A stretch of DNA of 64,000 nucleotides from Prorocentrum cordatum. Its lineage: Eukaryota; Sar; Dinophyceae; Prorocentrales; Prorocentraceae. The notes beneath the pieces are model-generated. The model had not been told where the DNA came from and did no database searches. It was given only the letters and a program-made list of their open reading frames with translations. The position numbers and the translations under genes are program-made. Of the stretch, positions 1 through 11,399 are shown in pieces. Location of the stretch: NCBI GenBank assembly GCA_963575745.1, contig CAUYUJ010003669.1:1114736-1178735 (forward strand), in the 5' to 3' direction. Each line of letters begins with the position of its first letter. Position 1 is the first letter of the stretch.

Positions 1-1880
1 CCCGCAGCTAAAAAGGAATACAAGGCCCATAAGACTACAAGCATGAACCCCATGCATAAGACTACAAACATAAACCCCATGCGTGCGCCGCTCTCCACAT
101 TCAGCTCTCCTGACGAGACTGCGCCGTGACCGCAAACCCGTCTACCTCTCCCCGGTTCCCTCCTCCTCCTCCTCCTCATCATCATCATCACCCTCTCCTC
201 CCCGTCTCTATCGTTACCATCAACAATAGCATCCACATAATTACCATCTGCCTGGCTTTCCTCGGCCTCCCTGGTCCCTCCTCGGCACCCTCCTTCGGCC
301 CAGCGTCGCCCTCTTCCCTCCTCGTCATCCTCCCTTCCTGGTGCTCCTTTAAAGTTCCCTTTCCCTCTTCCTCCTCCTCCTCCTCCTCATCGTCCTGATG
401 CTCATTGCTCCTCCTTCTCAATGTCCTCCACTCCCTCCTCCTCCTTCTTTTCCTCCTCCGACTACTCATTTTGCAACAGCAAGAGCTCACACTTGTTGGT
501 GGCGGACAACTAAGCCCAGCGCAGGTAGGTCACGAAACTCGTCGCCGTAAGCACCACAACGCACTGGAGAGCAGGCGAGACAGGCGGGGACGTGCTTGCG
601 ACCAGCCTGGGCGACGAAGGCGGGAAAGAGTAGGACGAGAATGAGGGAGGGGAATCGGAGGATGAGGAGAGAAGAGGGGGGGGAGGACGAGGCGGAGGAA
701 AAGGAAGAGGAAGAGAGCCGGGCCCCCCCTTCCATCTTCCAGTGGGCACGCTGGCAAACAGAAGTCTGGGGTTGAGTATGAAGCGCGTGGGAACCAACAT
801 GAAATTTGATACTGCAGAGAAGATTGACACTTACAAACAAATATAATTATGTATGAGCGTATGCTGGGTTCCATTGCAATTCCATGGCCTCCCCACTACT
901 GGGCGCCAACTCCGGAATACCCCCAGCCAGAGATCATTCACATATCGAACCCCCACCCCTAACCCCGAACCCACGGTGATCGGCGCCGATCGGGGTACTG
1001 CGCCCGTGCATATGTGAATACATACATACATCCATCCATACATACATACAGACATACGTACGTACATACAGACAGATACACGTCCATGGATTATCTGCAC
1101 GGTCCTTCGTCTTTTACCTCCAGCAGGATCATTCCAGCTGAACCAGTATCGGTTCGCCCAAGCTTATGTGGCGCAACATTTCCAATGCGGCGCCAAATAA
1201 TTGAGACAAGCTGTGAACGAATGTGCTTCGTAGTGCGAATTCGCGGGCCACAGTCGCGCGCCGACGCGCGCGTGCCAGCATCACTCAAATCGATGTGTCG
1301 TCCTCACCATGCCACTGTACAGAACAACTGCGAGCGTGAGCCTGTCGTGCAATATGTTTCCAGGTATTCGCCCGTGCGCGCGCGCTCGCTGAAATCATGA
1401 TGACCTGACAGGGTTCGTTGCGCAACTGTGCCAGACCATGCTGTGCTGGCCGCACCCCCGCGCATGTCGAACACGTTTAACACCTACCACGCGCCAGCCC
1501 ACCCTCGAACCATCGCACTATGCGCGCCACGCCCGGGCGTCTCGGCGCGCGCATACCGACATCATTTCACAAACCCCAACTTTCGAACCATGTATAATTG
1601 AGGGATGAAAAAACGACCCTACCCTGGATTACAAGTGCGTGGTCTGTAAACCTCCTGGGAACCCCCAAAGCCTAGAGCCGCCAGGACGCGGCACATCACG
1701 CAGGGTTTACCCTGTCAGCCCACAGGAGTTTCAGAGCACAGCGCCTCGTAAACCAGGGTAGGGGCGCTTTTTCTGACCTTGATATAAGCCTTTCCCGTCG
1801 CGGCGCGGCAGAGGCGACCCGCTCGCGCGTCCAAGCAATCCGGGCTGCGGCACTGCGAATTGCCCCGCATGCCACAGGAG
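1..1880. other. No gene seen; simple-repeat-rich spacer
   Basis: Positions 150-480 are pyrimidine-rich, with (TCC)n and short CAT runs whose translations are only Ser/Pro or Glu/Arg runs. Positions 640-720 are purine-rich. Positions 1014-1080 are an ACAT/ACAG tetranucleotide tract. The rest (1090-1880) is GC-rich with dense CpG and no protein-like reading frame I could recognise. Confidence 0.5.
1014..1080. repeat. (ACAT)n tetranucleotide microsatellite
   Basis: Runs of ACATACAT with CATC, CAGA and CGTA variants are read directly from the sequence. No coding meaning is seen. Confidence 0.8.
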
Positions 1881-3260
1881 GGGGAACGAGGAGAGCCGGC
1901 CGCAGCGACAGGGGGTGGGAAGAGAAGGCGCACTCACGCGGCGAGGCCGCGGGGGGCGCGCGGGGCGGCCAGGCAAACATTTCAAGACTTTTTGTTTGGG
2001 TCTGCGGGGTGAGAGCGAACCTCTTCCGCTAAAAGCTAGGCGGACTACGCACAGTTCTAATTGGGGAGACAGGGCAAGCATTTCAAAACAGGCAGCCCTG
2101 AGATTCGTGTGCAACGCGTTGGCCGCCGCAACTGGCCGGGGCCGCCGCGCGCGGCGGCGGCCCCCGCCCCCTATGCGCTGCGGCCTCCCTCGCAAAAGGA
2201 ACTCGCGGGGCCGCCGCTCTCGAGCGCGCCTCGGAGCGTCGAACGAACAGACCGGCAAGGCGGAGACGGGAGGAAGACGCGGGCATGACTCCAACGTGGC
2301 GCGCAGGTCGGGTCTTGCACGTCACATCGTGCATCCGCTTGCCCGCGCCGCAGTCGTGGCCTCGAGCGGCCGCCGCGCGCGGGGGCCCCGAGCTCGTTTG
2401 CAACGCGCTCTGCCGCGAAGAGCTGGCCGTGGCCGCCGCGCGCGCGGCCGCCCCGCTCGTCCCGCTCTGCGCGCTCCCCTGCGCAATGGGCCCGCGGAGC
2501 CGCGGTCCGCGCGCGTCAACGCAGGCTCCTCGCGAATTGTCACGTGTGGCGTCGTCCCGACCCGACGCGCGCGCGCGTTGGCGCCGCCCCCTCGCACCTC
2601 GCTTTCGCACGCACACCCGCGAGCGCGTCGGCGTCGCCTTTCTGCAGTGTGTGTTTCGTCTCCTTCCTGCACAGTGTCTTTGCCCAAGCAAGACTGCCCG
2701 CGCCGAGGCGCGCGCGTCGGCGCGGCCCCCTCGCGCATTTCGCACCCGCACGGGATCGGCCCGCGCCGACGCGCCTGCGCGCGCGCGGCGCCCCCCCCGC
2801 GCGACGCGTTCTTTTTTTCAGCATGGACCCGCGCTGGCGAAAGCGCGTCGGCGTTTCCGCTCATATTGCATTCGCGCCGGATCGGACCCCGCCGTCGCGC
2901 GCGAGCGCGCGACGACGCGAGCAAACTGCGCCGAACAAACCACGCGCGGGCTGACCCACTCTGTGCCACAAACTGAAATCAAACACCGCACAACGGCGGC
3001 AACGCTGGCGCGCGCGCGCGCGTCAGCGCCGGCCAGCCTGGAGTTGGAAACACTGCGCGCGCGGGGAGGGCGCCGACGAACGCGGGTCGGCGTTGACCAT
3101 TCTGTCGCGACTCCGAAAAAACATCGCGCGAGGGTCAGCGTCGAGCAATCTGCAGGGCCTGCAGCGTCTACTCAGCACTGGAACGACATGCACGCATCAA
3201 GTCCCAGAGCCTGCTGGTCTCCTGAAACCGCACCCAGTCTGCGAGGGCCCAACTGCTAGT
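1880..3260. repeat. CpG-dense GC-rich block with imperfect internal repeats
   Basis: CGCGCG and GCCGCC runs dominate, and phrases recur in degraded form, such as GCCGCCGCGCGCGGC (near 2150 and 2370) and GGCAAACATTTCAA/GGCAAGCATTTCAA (near 1971 and 2074). All six frames are open for long stretches because stop codons are rare at this composition, so the Arg/Ala-rich translations are not taken as genes. A similar texture recurs at 47.3-48.1 kb. Confidence 0.45.
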
Positions 3261-3460
3261 CTGCGGGGGCCCGGCCGCCAGCCTGCCGGAGTCCACTCGG
3301 CGCTCCGCTGGAGTGCAGCTTCCAGGGTCTGACAGCCTCCTGCTGGGGCCCATCAGGCGCTCGGCCGGGGGCGGCGCTCGCCCTGCGGGGGTCCAGCTGA
3401 CAATCCGCCGGGGGCCCAGCTGAAACTCTGCCCGGCGCCCGACGGGAAGTGCCGCAGAAC
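3190..3460. repeat. Degenerate GC-rich minisatellite
   Basis: Loosely repeated phrases built on CTGCGGGGGCCCAGCTG and CGGCGCTCCGC recur every ~25-50 bp. They are too diverged to define a clean unit. Confidence 0.35.
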
Positions 3461-5040
3461 GGGTGGCCACAACGATACCGCCGTCGGTGGCGAGGTTACC
3501 CTGCGCCGCGCTCAACGCGCTCATGCAGCTGCGCGGCCGCGTGCCAGCGCCTCGACAAGGGGGGGGCGCGCGCGCGGGGGCTCGCGAACGTCCGCGCGCA
3601 TTGGGGGCCAGCGCGACGGAAGCCTCAGTCAGGGACGAGCTCGGACGAGTGGGCCTGGCAAGCGTCGCGCGCGAAACCGCTGCGTTGCAGACAGCGGGCG
3701 GCTGGCAACCCAGAACCTCGCCCTCTCGGGGGAGCGTGTCATGACCGCGCGCAGCCGGGCGGCGCCGGCGCCCGCCAAACAGGGGTACTTCTCGGCGGCG
3801 CCCTCTGGTCTCACGGCCTCAATGTCGACGGCGTCGATGTCGCCGCCGATGCCGGCGTCGCCATCGCGACTGGCATTGGGCGCCTGTGTCTCCAGTGCTG
3901 GTGGGAGAAATGCACGCGCCCGTCGGCGTAGTGTGCGCCCTCGCTTCCTGCGGGCGAGCGTGACCCAGCGGCCGCACTTTTCGAGATCCATGCCGCGGGC
4001 GGCCGTGAGAGCATGCCAGCGCCGACCGCGCGCCGCGAGGCCTGCCACAAGTTCCCGGCCGCCAGCACCTGCTGGCCGACTTCCTGCTGGCGGGCGCGGG
4101 CCCCGCGGCCGCGAGGCCTGCCAGCCGCCCGCCGCTTGGCGCGACGCTGCGGCGCAAGGCGTCGTCGATCCTTCGCTGCTTCCCCGCCGGCGCGCCGCTC
4201 TGGTTTCCTCCACTGGGTAGCGGCCGGGTCTGCGGTGCCCGCGACTCGCCATTCAGGCCTTCCCGTGCGAGCGGCACATCGCCGCCCGGCAGCATGGCCT
4301 CCGCGCGCAGGTCCTCGACGACGATGCGCGGCCGCCCAACGAAACGTGAGGACACGATGAACTGCACGCACCGCCGCATCCGCGTGCCGGCTCACCCTCA
4401 GTTGCTCGCCTGCCGGCGCGGGAGGAAGGGGGGGGCAGGAGAATTCCGCTGGCCCGCCCCTCTGACCTCCACACCTGCTGCGAACGAAAGGACGTCGGCG
4501 TTGTTCCATGGGACAGCGCCGTACTTTGCATCTCCGTCGCCATTCTGCGGCAGGCCGACACGGCGATGAACGGCGGCGCGTTGCTCGTGGAGATCGGCAT
4601 GCAGAAAAAAATCCAGTTTGCCGAGCGACGCGCGCCAGAAACTCACGCTCTGAAGGCAGCCCTGGCGATCTCCCTGCCCGGCTGCCGCGCAGCGGCGAAA
4701 CGACCTCCGCGGCTACGACGGGGGCGCGCTGCCTGAGAAGGCAGGGGGCCAGATCACGTCCTCCGTTCACGGGCAGTGTTCCCGCTCCGTGGGACGGGGG
4801 AACAGGGTGAGGAAAATGAGGTTATCGCCAGGCCCCCCCCCCGTTCCCCGCGGGCCGACGTCATGTCGTCGCGGAGCCCAAGGAACGTGTCCTTCAGCAG
4901 CGCCGTGTCGTAGCTCCCAGTCGTAACGATCCCTTCAATGGGCATCGCTAGATATGTGACGTCGCGGGCAGCCAGTCCGCGGCCGCGTCCCAACTGCCAG
5001 CCTCCCAGGGAGCCGCAAGGTCTAGTCGGAATACCTGAAA
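3450..5040 (-). pseudogene. Degenerate coding-like tract, identity unknown
   Basis: Several short minus-strand stretches have balanced, protein-like composition but lie in different frames. Examples are FIVSSRFVGRPRIVVEDLRA (upstream end near 4360), GDAGIGGDIDAVDIEAVRPE (near 3830) and YLAMPIEGIVTTGSYDTALL (near 4950). The last sits in an open stretch (about 4754-5035) whose upstream edge on the minus strand is a T-rich run followed by CAG, resembling an acceptor site, so it may be an exon. Frames change every 100-300 bp without visible introns. I read this as an eroded gene or retrocopy. It could also be chance open frames in GC-rich DNA. No family recognised. Confidence 0.3.
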
Positions 5041-5044
5041 AAAA

Positions 5045-5690
5045 CAAAGAAGACGCCGAAGACTAGAGAGGGGAGGCAAAGCTTGGAGCAATGAGCGCAC
5101 GATTCAGGACAAGGACCGAACCAGAGGGAGCGTTGGGAACGCAAAGGCCAAAGCACAACCACTTCTGCGCGCGTGCACTTCCTCATCGTCCTCACCTGCA
5201 ACATTGCCAGAATGATTACCACCGCTATCATTGCCAATACCATCGCATCAGCATAATTATCGTCATAAGTTCAAAGACCACCGACGTGATTTTCGTCACC
5301 ACCGATGTCGTTCCTCCTCGTTATCATCGCAACCGCCATCACCTTCGTAATCATCTCCGTCGCCCACGTCGTCGCTACCATCAGCACTAGCACGCCCGAG
5401 TCGTGGATCCGCACGAGCAGGGTCTGCGCGTCACTGCGCCACTGTGTTTGTTCGAGTGGGAGGGGGATGGTGGACTTCCCTCGTGCCACAGCGCCACTTA
5501 ACATGGACTAGCTTCTACGAGCAACTGCCCTCGCGGTCTGCACCGAGTTGTGTCTGGCTGTTGCGGGCGGGTGGGCGTGATGTGTGCTCGAGCACGGGGT
5601 GTTGTCACGCGCGGATGCAGCAGAGGAAGGCACTGGAACGGGGAGGACAATGAAGAAGGTGCGGAGTGGGCCGCAGAGAAGGACACGGAT
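5045..5690. other. No gene seen; short CAT-rich stretch then unique spacer
   Basis: Positions 5210-5395 are loosely CAT/CAC-rich. The remainder is unique sequence without a supportable reading frame. Confidence 0.4.
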
Positions 5691-5700
5691 GATGATGATA

Positions 5701-5733
<33 letters not shown>

Positions 5734-6170
5734 CTGATGATGATGCTGATGCTGATGCTGATGATGATGATGATGACGATGCTGTTGATGCTGGTGATGA
5801 TACTGTTGATGATGATGCTGCTGATGATGATGGTGGAAGCGATGCTGCGGATGATGGTAACGATGAAGATGGTCATGCTGATGCTGGTTATGATGATGAC
5901 GCTTCCGATGATGCTTATGATGCTGATGATGATGGACATGAAGCTGGTGATGATGATAATGGTGATTGTTTTATCCATCGACTTCGGGGAAACAACACAC
6001 CACGTTGCAGATGATGGTGATGATGCTGATGGTGATGATGATGCTGATGGTGGTGATGATGGTGATGATGGTTATGATGATCATGATGATAACGATGTTG
6101 ATGCTGATGCTGATGGTGATGCTGATAATGATGATGCTGATGACGATGATGAGGAGGATCACGAGGCGGA
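5690..6170 (+). repeat. (GAT)n trinucleotide tract with GCT/GGT variants
   Basis: Almost continuous GATGATGCTGATGGT-type triplets, interrupted near 5970-6010 by unique sequence. It yields long Asp-rich and Met-rich translations that are repeat artefacts. The same repeat family recurs at 27.58-28.53 kb and 43.68-43.82 kb. Confidence 0.9.
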
Positions 6171-6847
6171 GTAATAATTACTCAATTCGTGTAAGGACGC
6201 GGGCGCCCAGCGGGGCATGGCCTCTGGGACTGGATCCAGAGACGTGTCCTAACCACCTCGCTCAGCGACGCCCACGGACGAGGCGCTGGCTTCTAGCAGA
6301 TTTTGGAGGGGAAGACAGGAGAGAGGGAGTGCACGCGCAGGTGTGGGCAATTATGAGGGATGGGCAATTATGAGGGAAAGAGTCCTGACGGAACCGAGGG
6401 GGCACAGGAGAGGAAGGGCAGGAAGGGGCAAGGGAGCGGGAAAGGGGAGGGGACTGGCACAAGAGAGGGTTGCTACAGTCATCGACCTATCATGCGGCAC
6501 GCTGGATCAGGAACGCGGGGGCTTTTCTCTGATCACTTTCTCAGGGTGGAGGGCGCAGGGTGAAATCCAGATGGGCCTCTGCACCCCGAAAACCAATCCG
6601 TCTTGTGATTCACCTCCTGCACATTCGAGCCTTGAAAATCCATCGAAACGGCATTTCGGATCTCACCCTTTGCCCTCCATCCACCCCACTTGCGCTTTCT
6701 TCCCTCCTCGGCTTCTGACCACGGCCAGCCTCGCGCACGAGCAGGCTCCCTGACCTCAGCTCCACGGCACGGCCCGAGAACCGGAGCCCCCCCTGCTGAG
6801 CCCAGAGTGGTCCTCATTCCAGCCGTCCTGCTGGCGGTGCGCACCGG

Positions 6848-6955
6848 GGGGGTGGGGGGGAGGGGGGAGGAGGGGGAGGAGGAGGAGGAGGAGGAGGAGG
6901 AGGAGAGGAGGAGGAGGAGGAGAGGAGGAGAGGAGGGGGAGGGGAGGGGGGAGGG
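6848..6955 (+). repeat. (GAG)n/(AGG)n purine tract
   Basis: An uninterrupted purine strand of GAG and GGG triplets. Similar purine tracts lie at 17036-17110, 28690-28955, 35941-36005, 42360-42482 and 45440-45655. Confidence 0.9.
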
Positions 6956-6970
6956 CTTCTTCGAAGGAGG

Positions 6971-7032
6971 CTGCTTCTTAGAAGGCGCCGGCCTTACATC
7001 TGTAGATGAGGCCCGCGCCTGCTAAGAAGCAG
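6971..7032. other. 62-nt long hairpin (inverted repeat)
   Basis: The left arm CTGCTTCTTAGAAGGCGC (6971-6988) is the reverse complement of 7015-7032 with one mismatch. The stem continues inward through GGCC/GGCC, and a small CATCT/AGATG hairpin closes the loop. It is compact and nearly fully paired, like a small-RNA precursor or the core of a foldback element. Function unknown. Confidence 0.7.
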
Positions 7033-7034
7033 GG

Positions 7035-7890
7035 GTGCTTCTAGGAAGCCTTCCCCCCTCCCCCCACCCCCCTCTGCGCGTGGCTGACCTTGACTGAATC
7101 CAGGTCACCTGTCCTCACGCTTCGCGCTCCGCGAAGCGGCGGCTATCTTCGCACCCTCGAGCTGACCCCGCGGAAGGCCTCTGGGGAAGAGTCACGCATC
7201 CGCGGCCAAGCACGGTGCGCGAACCACCTCGCAAACCATCCCGGGCACGCACGGAGGTGAGAAAGAGAACGGGAGAGGTGAGGGGGAACGGTCGGGGGGA
7301 CTGGATCGGGGGGGGAAACTTTGAGCTCGAATCGGCGACGCATCGCCGAAAGATCGGCGATAGATAGGCTCTCGAAAGCGACTCCGAACGATCCTGGGCG
7401 GGGTGTACCATCAGGCTTCTATCTGCGATCACTCCCCCTAACGTTAAAGAGGCAAAACGAGGGATGGGGGAGGGAGAGGGCGGCAAGGGACGGTGGGACC
7501 CCTCCAATCCGTGATATCCGCCGATCTGACTGTTTCAATCCGCGGCCACAAAGGTCCCGACCGCTCCGCCCGGACCAATCTTTTGATGGTGCTGGGGCCC
7601 CAAGGCGGTCCCCCAAGGCCGAAATCGAAGAAACCTCGCCCGCTGAACGGGTCATACCGTCGAAGACCTGGATCCATTTCGCGCCCACGCCGCGCCCCCG
7701 CACGTGGAAGAGGCGGAGCATGGACGCCGGCAGCACCGCGTCGAGGGGCTCCGCCTGGCGTCGCAGAGGTCGGCCAGTTTGCGCGGGTCAGCGCTGGAGG
7801 GCCGATTCCCGAAACCAGTCGCGAGCAGAGGAGGAGCCCGTCGTCCGAGCTCTGGCACCGCACCCCGGAGCTCCTCCCTGAAGCTCACTC
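7035..7890. other. No gene seen; unique GC-rich spacer
   Basis: The region is open in several frames but the translations are Arg/Pro/Ser-rich and mutually inconsistent. No repeat unit or domain recognised. Confidence 0.35.
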
Positions 7891-7896
7891 ACTGGC

Positions 7897-8017
7897 CATC
7901 GCTCGGACGTCCATTTCCTGTGTTTTTGTCGGTTTCGTGCGTGTTTGTTTCGCCAAATGATCGAGGATGCTCCTCGATGGTCTTCGCCGAAGGAAAACTG
8001 CACACGTCCGAGCGATG
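7897..8017 (+). mobile_element. MITE-like element, copy 1
   Basis: A 121-bp unit bounded by the perfect 14-bp inverted repeat CATCGCTCGGACGT (7897-7910) and ACGTCCGAGCGATG (8004-8017). The interior contains a hairpin, ATCGAGGA-TGC-TCCTCGAT (near 7961-7979). Related copies lie at 13306-13416 and 16408-16527. It has no coding capacity, which fits a short non-autonomous element; the mobilising enzyme is unknown. No clear target-site duplication is seen. Confidence 0.65.
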
Positions 8018-8264
8018 CCAAAACTCAGTGCAGCCTGAGCATGCTGACGCGCTGTTGCAAGACGGGTGGCTTACCGCCATCCACCGCCTGGGGACCGACG
8101 GCCGGGGCCCGACGCGGGCGGTGGTACATTTTTTTCGGCACGGGGGGGGCTTCGCTGCATCCACATCCGCGGCCTGCCGAGGTCCCCGAAGCTCGATCTG
8201 CCAGGCGGTGGTTACCCATCGGGGGACGGTGGGTGCAGCAGCCCCCACAAGGGAGCGACCATCA

Positions 8265-8400
8265 AAGACGGGTCTTACGCGAGATGACACGACGACCTTA
8301 CGCGGTGACTTACGCGGGCCGCCCGAGCAGCACGCCGCATTGGAGACGAGGGCGCTTACGCGCGATCTTACGCGGGCAGCTTACGTGCCAGTGTCGGCGC
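8265..8400 (+). repeat. CTTACGCG-rich repeat, diverged partner of 21527-21620
   Basis: CTTACGCG or a close variant occurs six times. Order and wording (TCTTACGCGAG, then GCGGTG, then GCGCGGGCCGCC) parallel 21527-21620 at lower identity, suggesting an old dispersed repeat. Confidence 0.45.
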
Positions 8401-8479
8401 AAGCGACCCCGATGTTTTGCGTCGCTCAAGTGTCCCGCGCGGATGACCAGGTCGGCGGCGAGCGAGGGGGGGGACATGA

Positions 8480-8630
8480 GAAGGAGAAGGCCCTCTCAGA
8501 AGGCGGCCGGACTTCGCAGAAGCCCTCGCGCCTTCTGAAGAGTGTTCTGCGTCTTCGGGGAAGGCTCAAACAACTTCTCAGAAGGCCGAGGATTTCCGAG
8601 CCTTCTGAGAAGGCCCGGCCCTTCTCACTT
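8480..8630. repeat. Short palindromic CCTTCTGAGAAGG repeats
   Basis: CCTTCTGAGAAGGC or a half-site (CTCAGAAGGC, GCCTTCTGAAG) occurs at least six times in both orientations, giving many possible small hairpins. Confidence 0.6.
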
Positions 8631-9014
8631 TCCTCCCGGGCTCGCCGCCGACCAGTGACCGAAAACGCTCCAGATAGCTCTCTACGGCGAGGGTTGCAGC
8701 CAGGCAGTGCCAGCGATGCCATTCTTGGGATGTGCATGCTGCTTCTCGTAGGACCAGCTCCGTGTCTCGAGATGTCTTCTTCTCCTCGCCTCTCCACCCA
8801 ATCCTTCTCCTTCTCCTTCCTATTCCTCCCACCTCCTCCTTCCAGTCATCTCCTTCCTTGCCTCTGCTCCCCTCCTCCTCTTCTGCTCTCCTCTTACTCC
8901 TCGGCTCGAGCACGCCGAGAAGCGCTCTGATCCAGCTGGAAAGCCCAGCAGAGCAAGATCCAAGCACATTTCCACGTACAAAGTTCGCAGAGCATCCCAT
9001 GCTCCACCCGAGGG

Positions 9015-9770
9015 AGGGGGGCGCGGTCTGGAGCGACCTCCCTTGGAAGGCAAACCGTACTAGTGGACAGGTAGTGTGGGCAAGGTACGATCCTTGACAG
9101 ACAAAACCCGTTTTCTGTGATTCGCGATCGCGCCCGTGACTGCCCCCCCCCCCCGGTCACGTCCCGAATCGCGCCTGGCGCCGTGCGGAAGCTTGCCATG
9201 CCTGAACGTTCCCAGACGGCGGTGGCGCCAATCGTGGCGTGACCGACCCCCTTCCACCCCTCCCTCCCCGGGGTCACGCCCGCCATCGCCAATTACATAT
9301 ACATATACATATGTATATATATATATATACATGTATATAGACATAAATGTACGTATGCAAGTATATACATAGACATGCATATAAAACAAACCGAAACCAC
9401 TGTCATACCGGGTTGCTTCAATGGCTGGCGCTGTCTGGCGAGGCTTCCCTGACGGGGCAGACGAGATACTGGTAGGACTGGCGGAGGTGTGGAGCGCACG
9501 CCTCCCGATGAATGACAAGGGTGCTCCGAAGGATGGCGCGGTCTGGCGACGACCTCCCAGGAGAGGCAAACAGTACTGGAGCGACCGATGGAGTCTGAAT
9601 GGTACGGTCTGCGATAGAAAAACAAGGTGCTGCGCTGGATGGCGCTGTCTGGGGCGGCCTCCATGGAGGGGTCAAACGGTACTGGTTACTGGTGGGAGTG
9701 CCGGAGTTGAAGGCGGGCGCAGTCACTGTTAGATCACGGGGTGCTCCGATGGCTGGCGCGCCACTGGATC
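9015..9770 (+). repeat. ~110-bp tandem family, four to five copies, interrupted
   Basis: Units begin with ATGGCGCTGTCTGG or GGCGCGGTCTGG at about 9029, 9421, 9534, 9641 and 9750 and share GACCTCCC, GAGAGGCAAAC and GTACTGG blocks. A ~330-bp unrelated insert with a poly-C run and a TA-rich microsatellite separates the first unit from the rest. Confidence 0.65.
9292..9385. repeat. (TACATA)n/(TA)n microsatellite
   Basis: Alternating TA, TACA and TGTA units, read directly. Confidence 0.8.
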
Positions 9771-9799
9771 TATTTTGTGGAAGTGCATCGGGAACGCAT

Positions 9800-10530
9800 G
9801 CGCTCAGCATGGAATTGTGGTGGTGCTCCTGGGCTTCCATTTGGACTCGTGACGTGCAAATGCATGCATGCAGGATGACTTGAGACTCGTGCAATGGATT
9901 GCAGCAGGAAGAGGAGGAACGGAAAGGAAAGGGTGGGGAACAGGGAAGGAGCGGAGGATAGCCTGGAACAGACAACCAACACGGAGGATGCAGATGAAAA
10001 GCATCGCTCTGCTGGCGGAACAAGCCCTACACCTGTACGGATACAGTGGGCGCATACGGCAAGAGAGCCCGCCATCCGAGATCAAGAGGCCTACCCTTCC
10101 CCGATCCTTAGATGCGCAGGGTGCCCCAGGGCTCCGCGGCCCCGTCGGGAAAGAAGGCATCGTCGTGGGCTTTCCTGGCAGGTCGTTTTCGTAGTTCATG
10201 AACTTCGAATGTAGCCGGCATGCATACATGTGCGTGGCCGTAGGGCCGTATGCATATGCAAGCATGCCTGATACGCTCTCCTGGGCTTTGTGCCACATCA
10301 TACCACACACACATTGAAATCCTGTGAACAACCTGTTTTGAAACCTGCCGAAAAAACCTGCAGAACACCTGTTTCTAAAGTATGTTGCGAAGCAGAGAGG
10401 CACACATAAAAACAAAAGCTGGAAATCAAGGCGAATGCAAATAGAACAGCTGGAAATCAAGGCGAACGCAACAACAATAATAACTGTAAACCAAGGCGAA
10501 TGGACGTTTGGATAAAGCTGTCCGAAAACT
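9800..10530. other. No gene seen; unique sequence
   Basis: AT/GC-mixed spacer with no domain-like translation. The phrase GCTGGAAATCAAGGCGAA is duplicated near 10419-10436 and 10450-10467, with a third weaker copy near 10490. Confidence 0.4.
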
Positions 10531-10579
10531 GTGTATTGAAAACTGTGTCCATACTGTATATAGTATAGACATGCAAATA

Positions 10580-10830
10580 AAGCCTTCGGTGTATATACAC
10601 GACACAGAAATGAATCACACATAATTGAATAACGATAATTACATACAAATACGTATACATGTATGTATACATACATATACAAAAAAACATACGACTTTAT
10701 ATAATACGTTGGACAATGCACATGCAATGTAAACACACAATGTGTACGCATAGACACATAGACACATAGACCTATATATACACATATACATACACACTAG
10801 GACCATCGCGCGCGCTTCGCGCGCGCTCGA
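10580..10830. repeat. TATACA-rich microsatellite ending in a GC hairpin
   Basis: Irregular TATACA/CATACA units are followed by GCGCGCGC-TTC-GCGCGCGC near 10808-10826, a strong short hairpin at an abrupt AT-to-GC boundary. Confidence 0.65.
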
Positions 10831-11399
10831 GTTCTAGCTAGACTTCATGGGCTAACACATGGAACATCTTCTTTGTCGCTTCTTGCATTCAGGGACTCTT
10901 TTGGAGGCCCTGCGCACGCCTCGGAATCGTGTAGAACGGGAACTGCGGAAACGCTGAAATCATGAATTGCCATTCGGTATTCAACGATTTGGGGCCCTCG
11001 AAGGCTTCCTGGGTTCTTGTCTGGGGCCTTCATTGTGGTCTGTTGTGCAAGAATAGACAAGAGGGCGAACTTGGAAAAAAAACGGAATGGTGGGATCCCC
11101 TTTTTTCGAATTGTAGTGCCTGGGCTGTGGGTTAGACGTTTTCTGCATGCAGGCCAGGGTCTGTTGGGTGCAACAATAAACCGGGGGTGAATTTGAAAGA
11201 AAGAATTTCCAAAGTTCCACTGCTTCAACTCATGGCATCATGGGACCTCGATTTCTACCATGGTTTCAGGGGCAGCCAAGGGGACACGAAGACGATCCAA
11301 GAGAGTGCCAAGACAGCGTCGGAGAGTTCAACAGCATTTCCGAAGCATTTGTGCATGTGACCCCGAAGTCTTGATGGGGCTCGAGGAAGGGGACAGGGA

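Noticed and set aside
2000-3260. Open frames of 220-350 codons on both strands
   Set aside because: Arg/Ala/Pro-rich in every frame in a CpG-dense block where stops are rare; no motif and no frame stands out.
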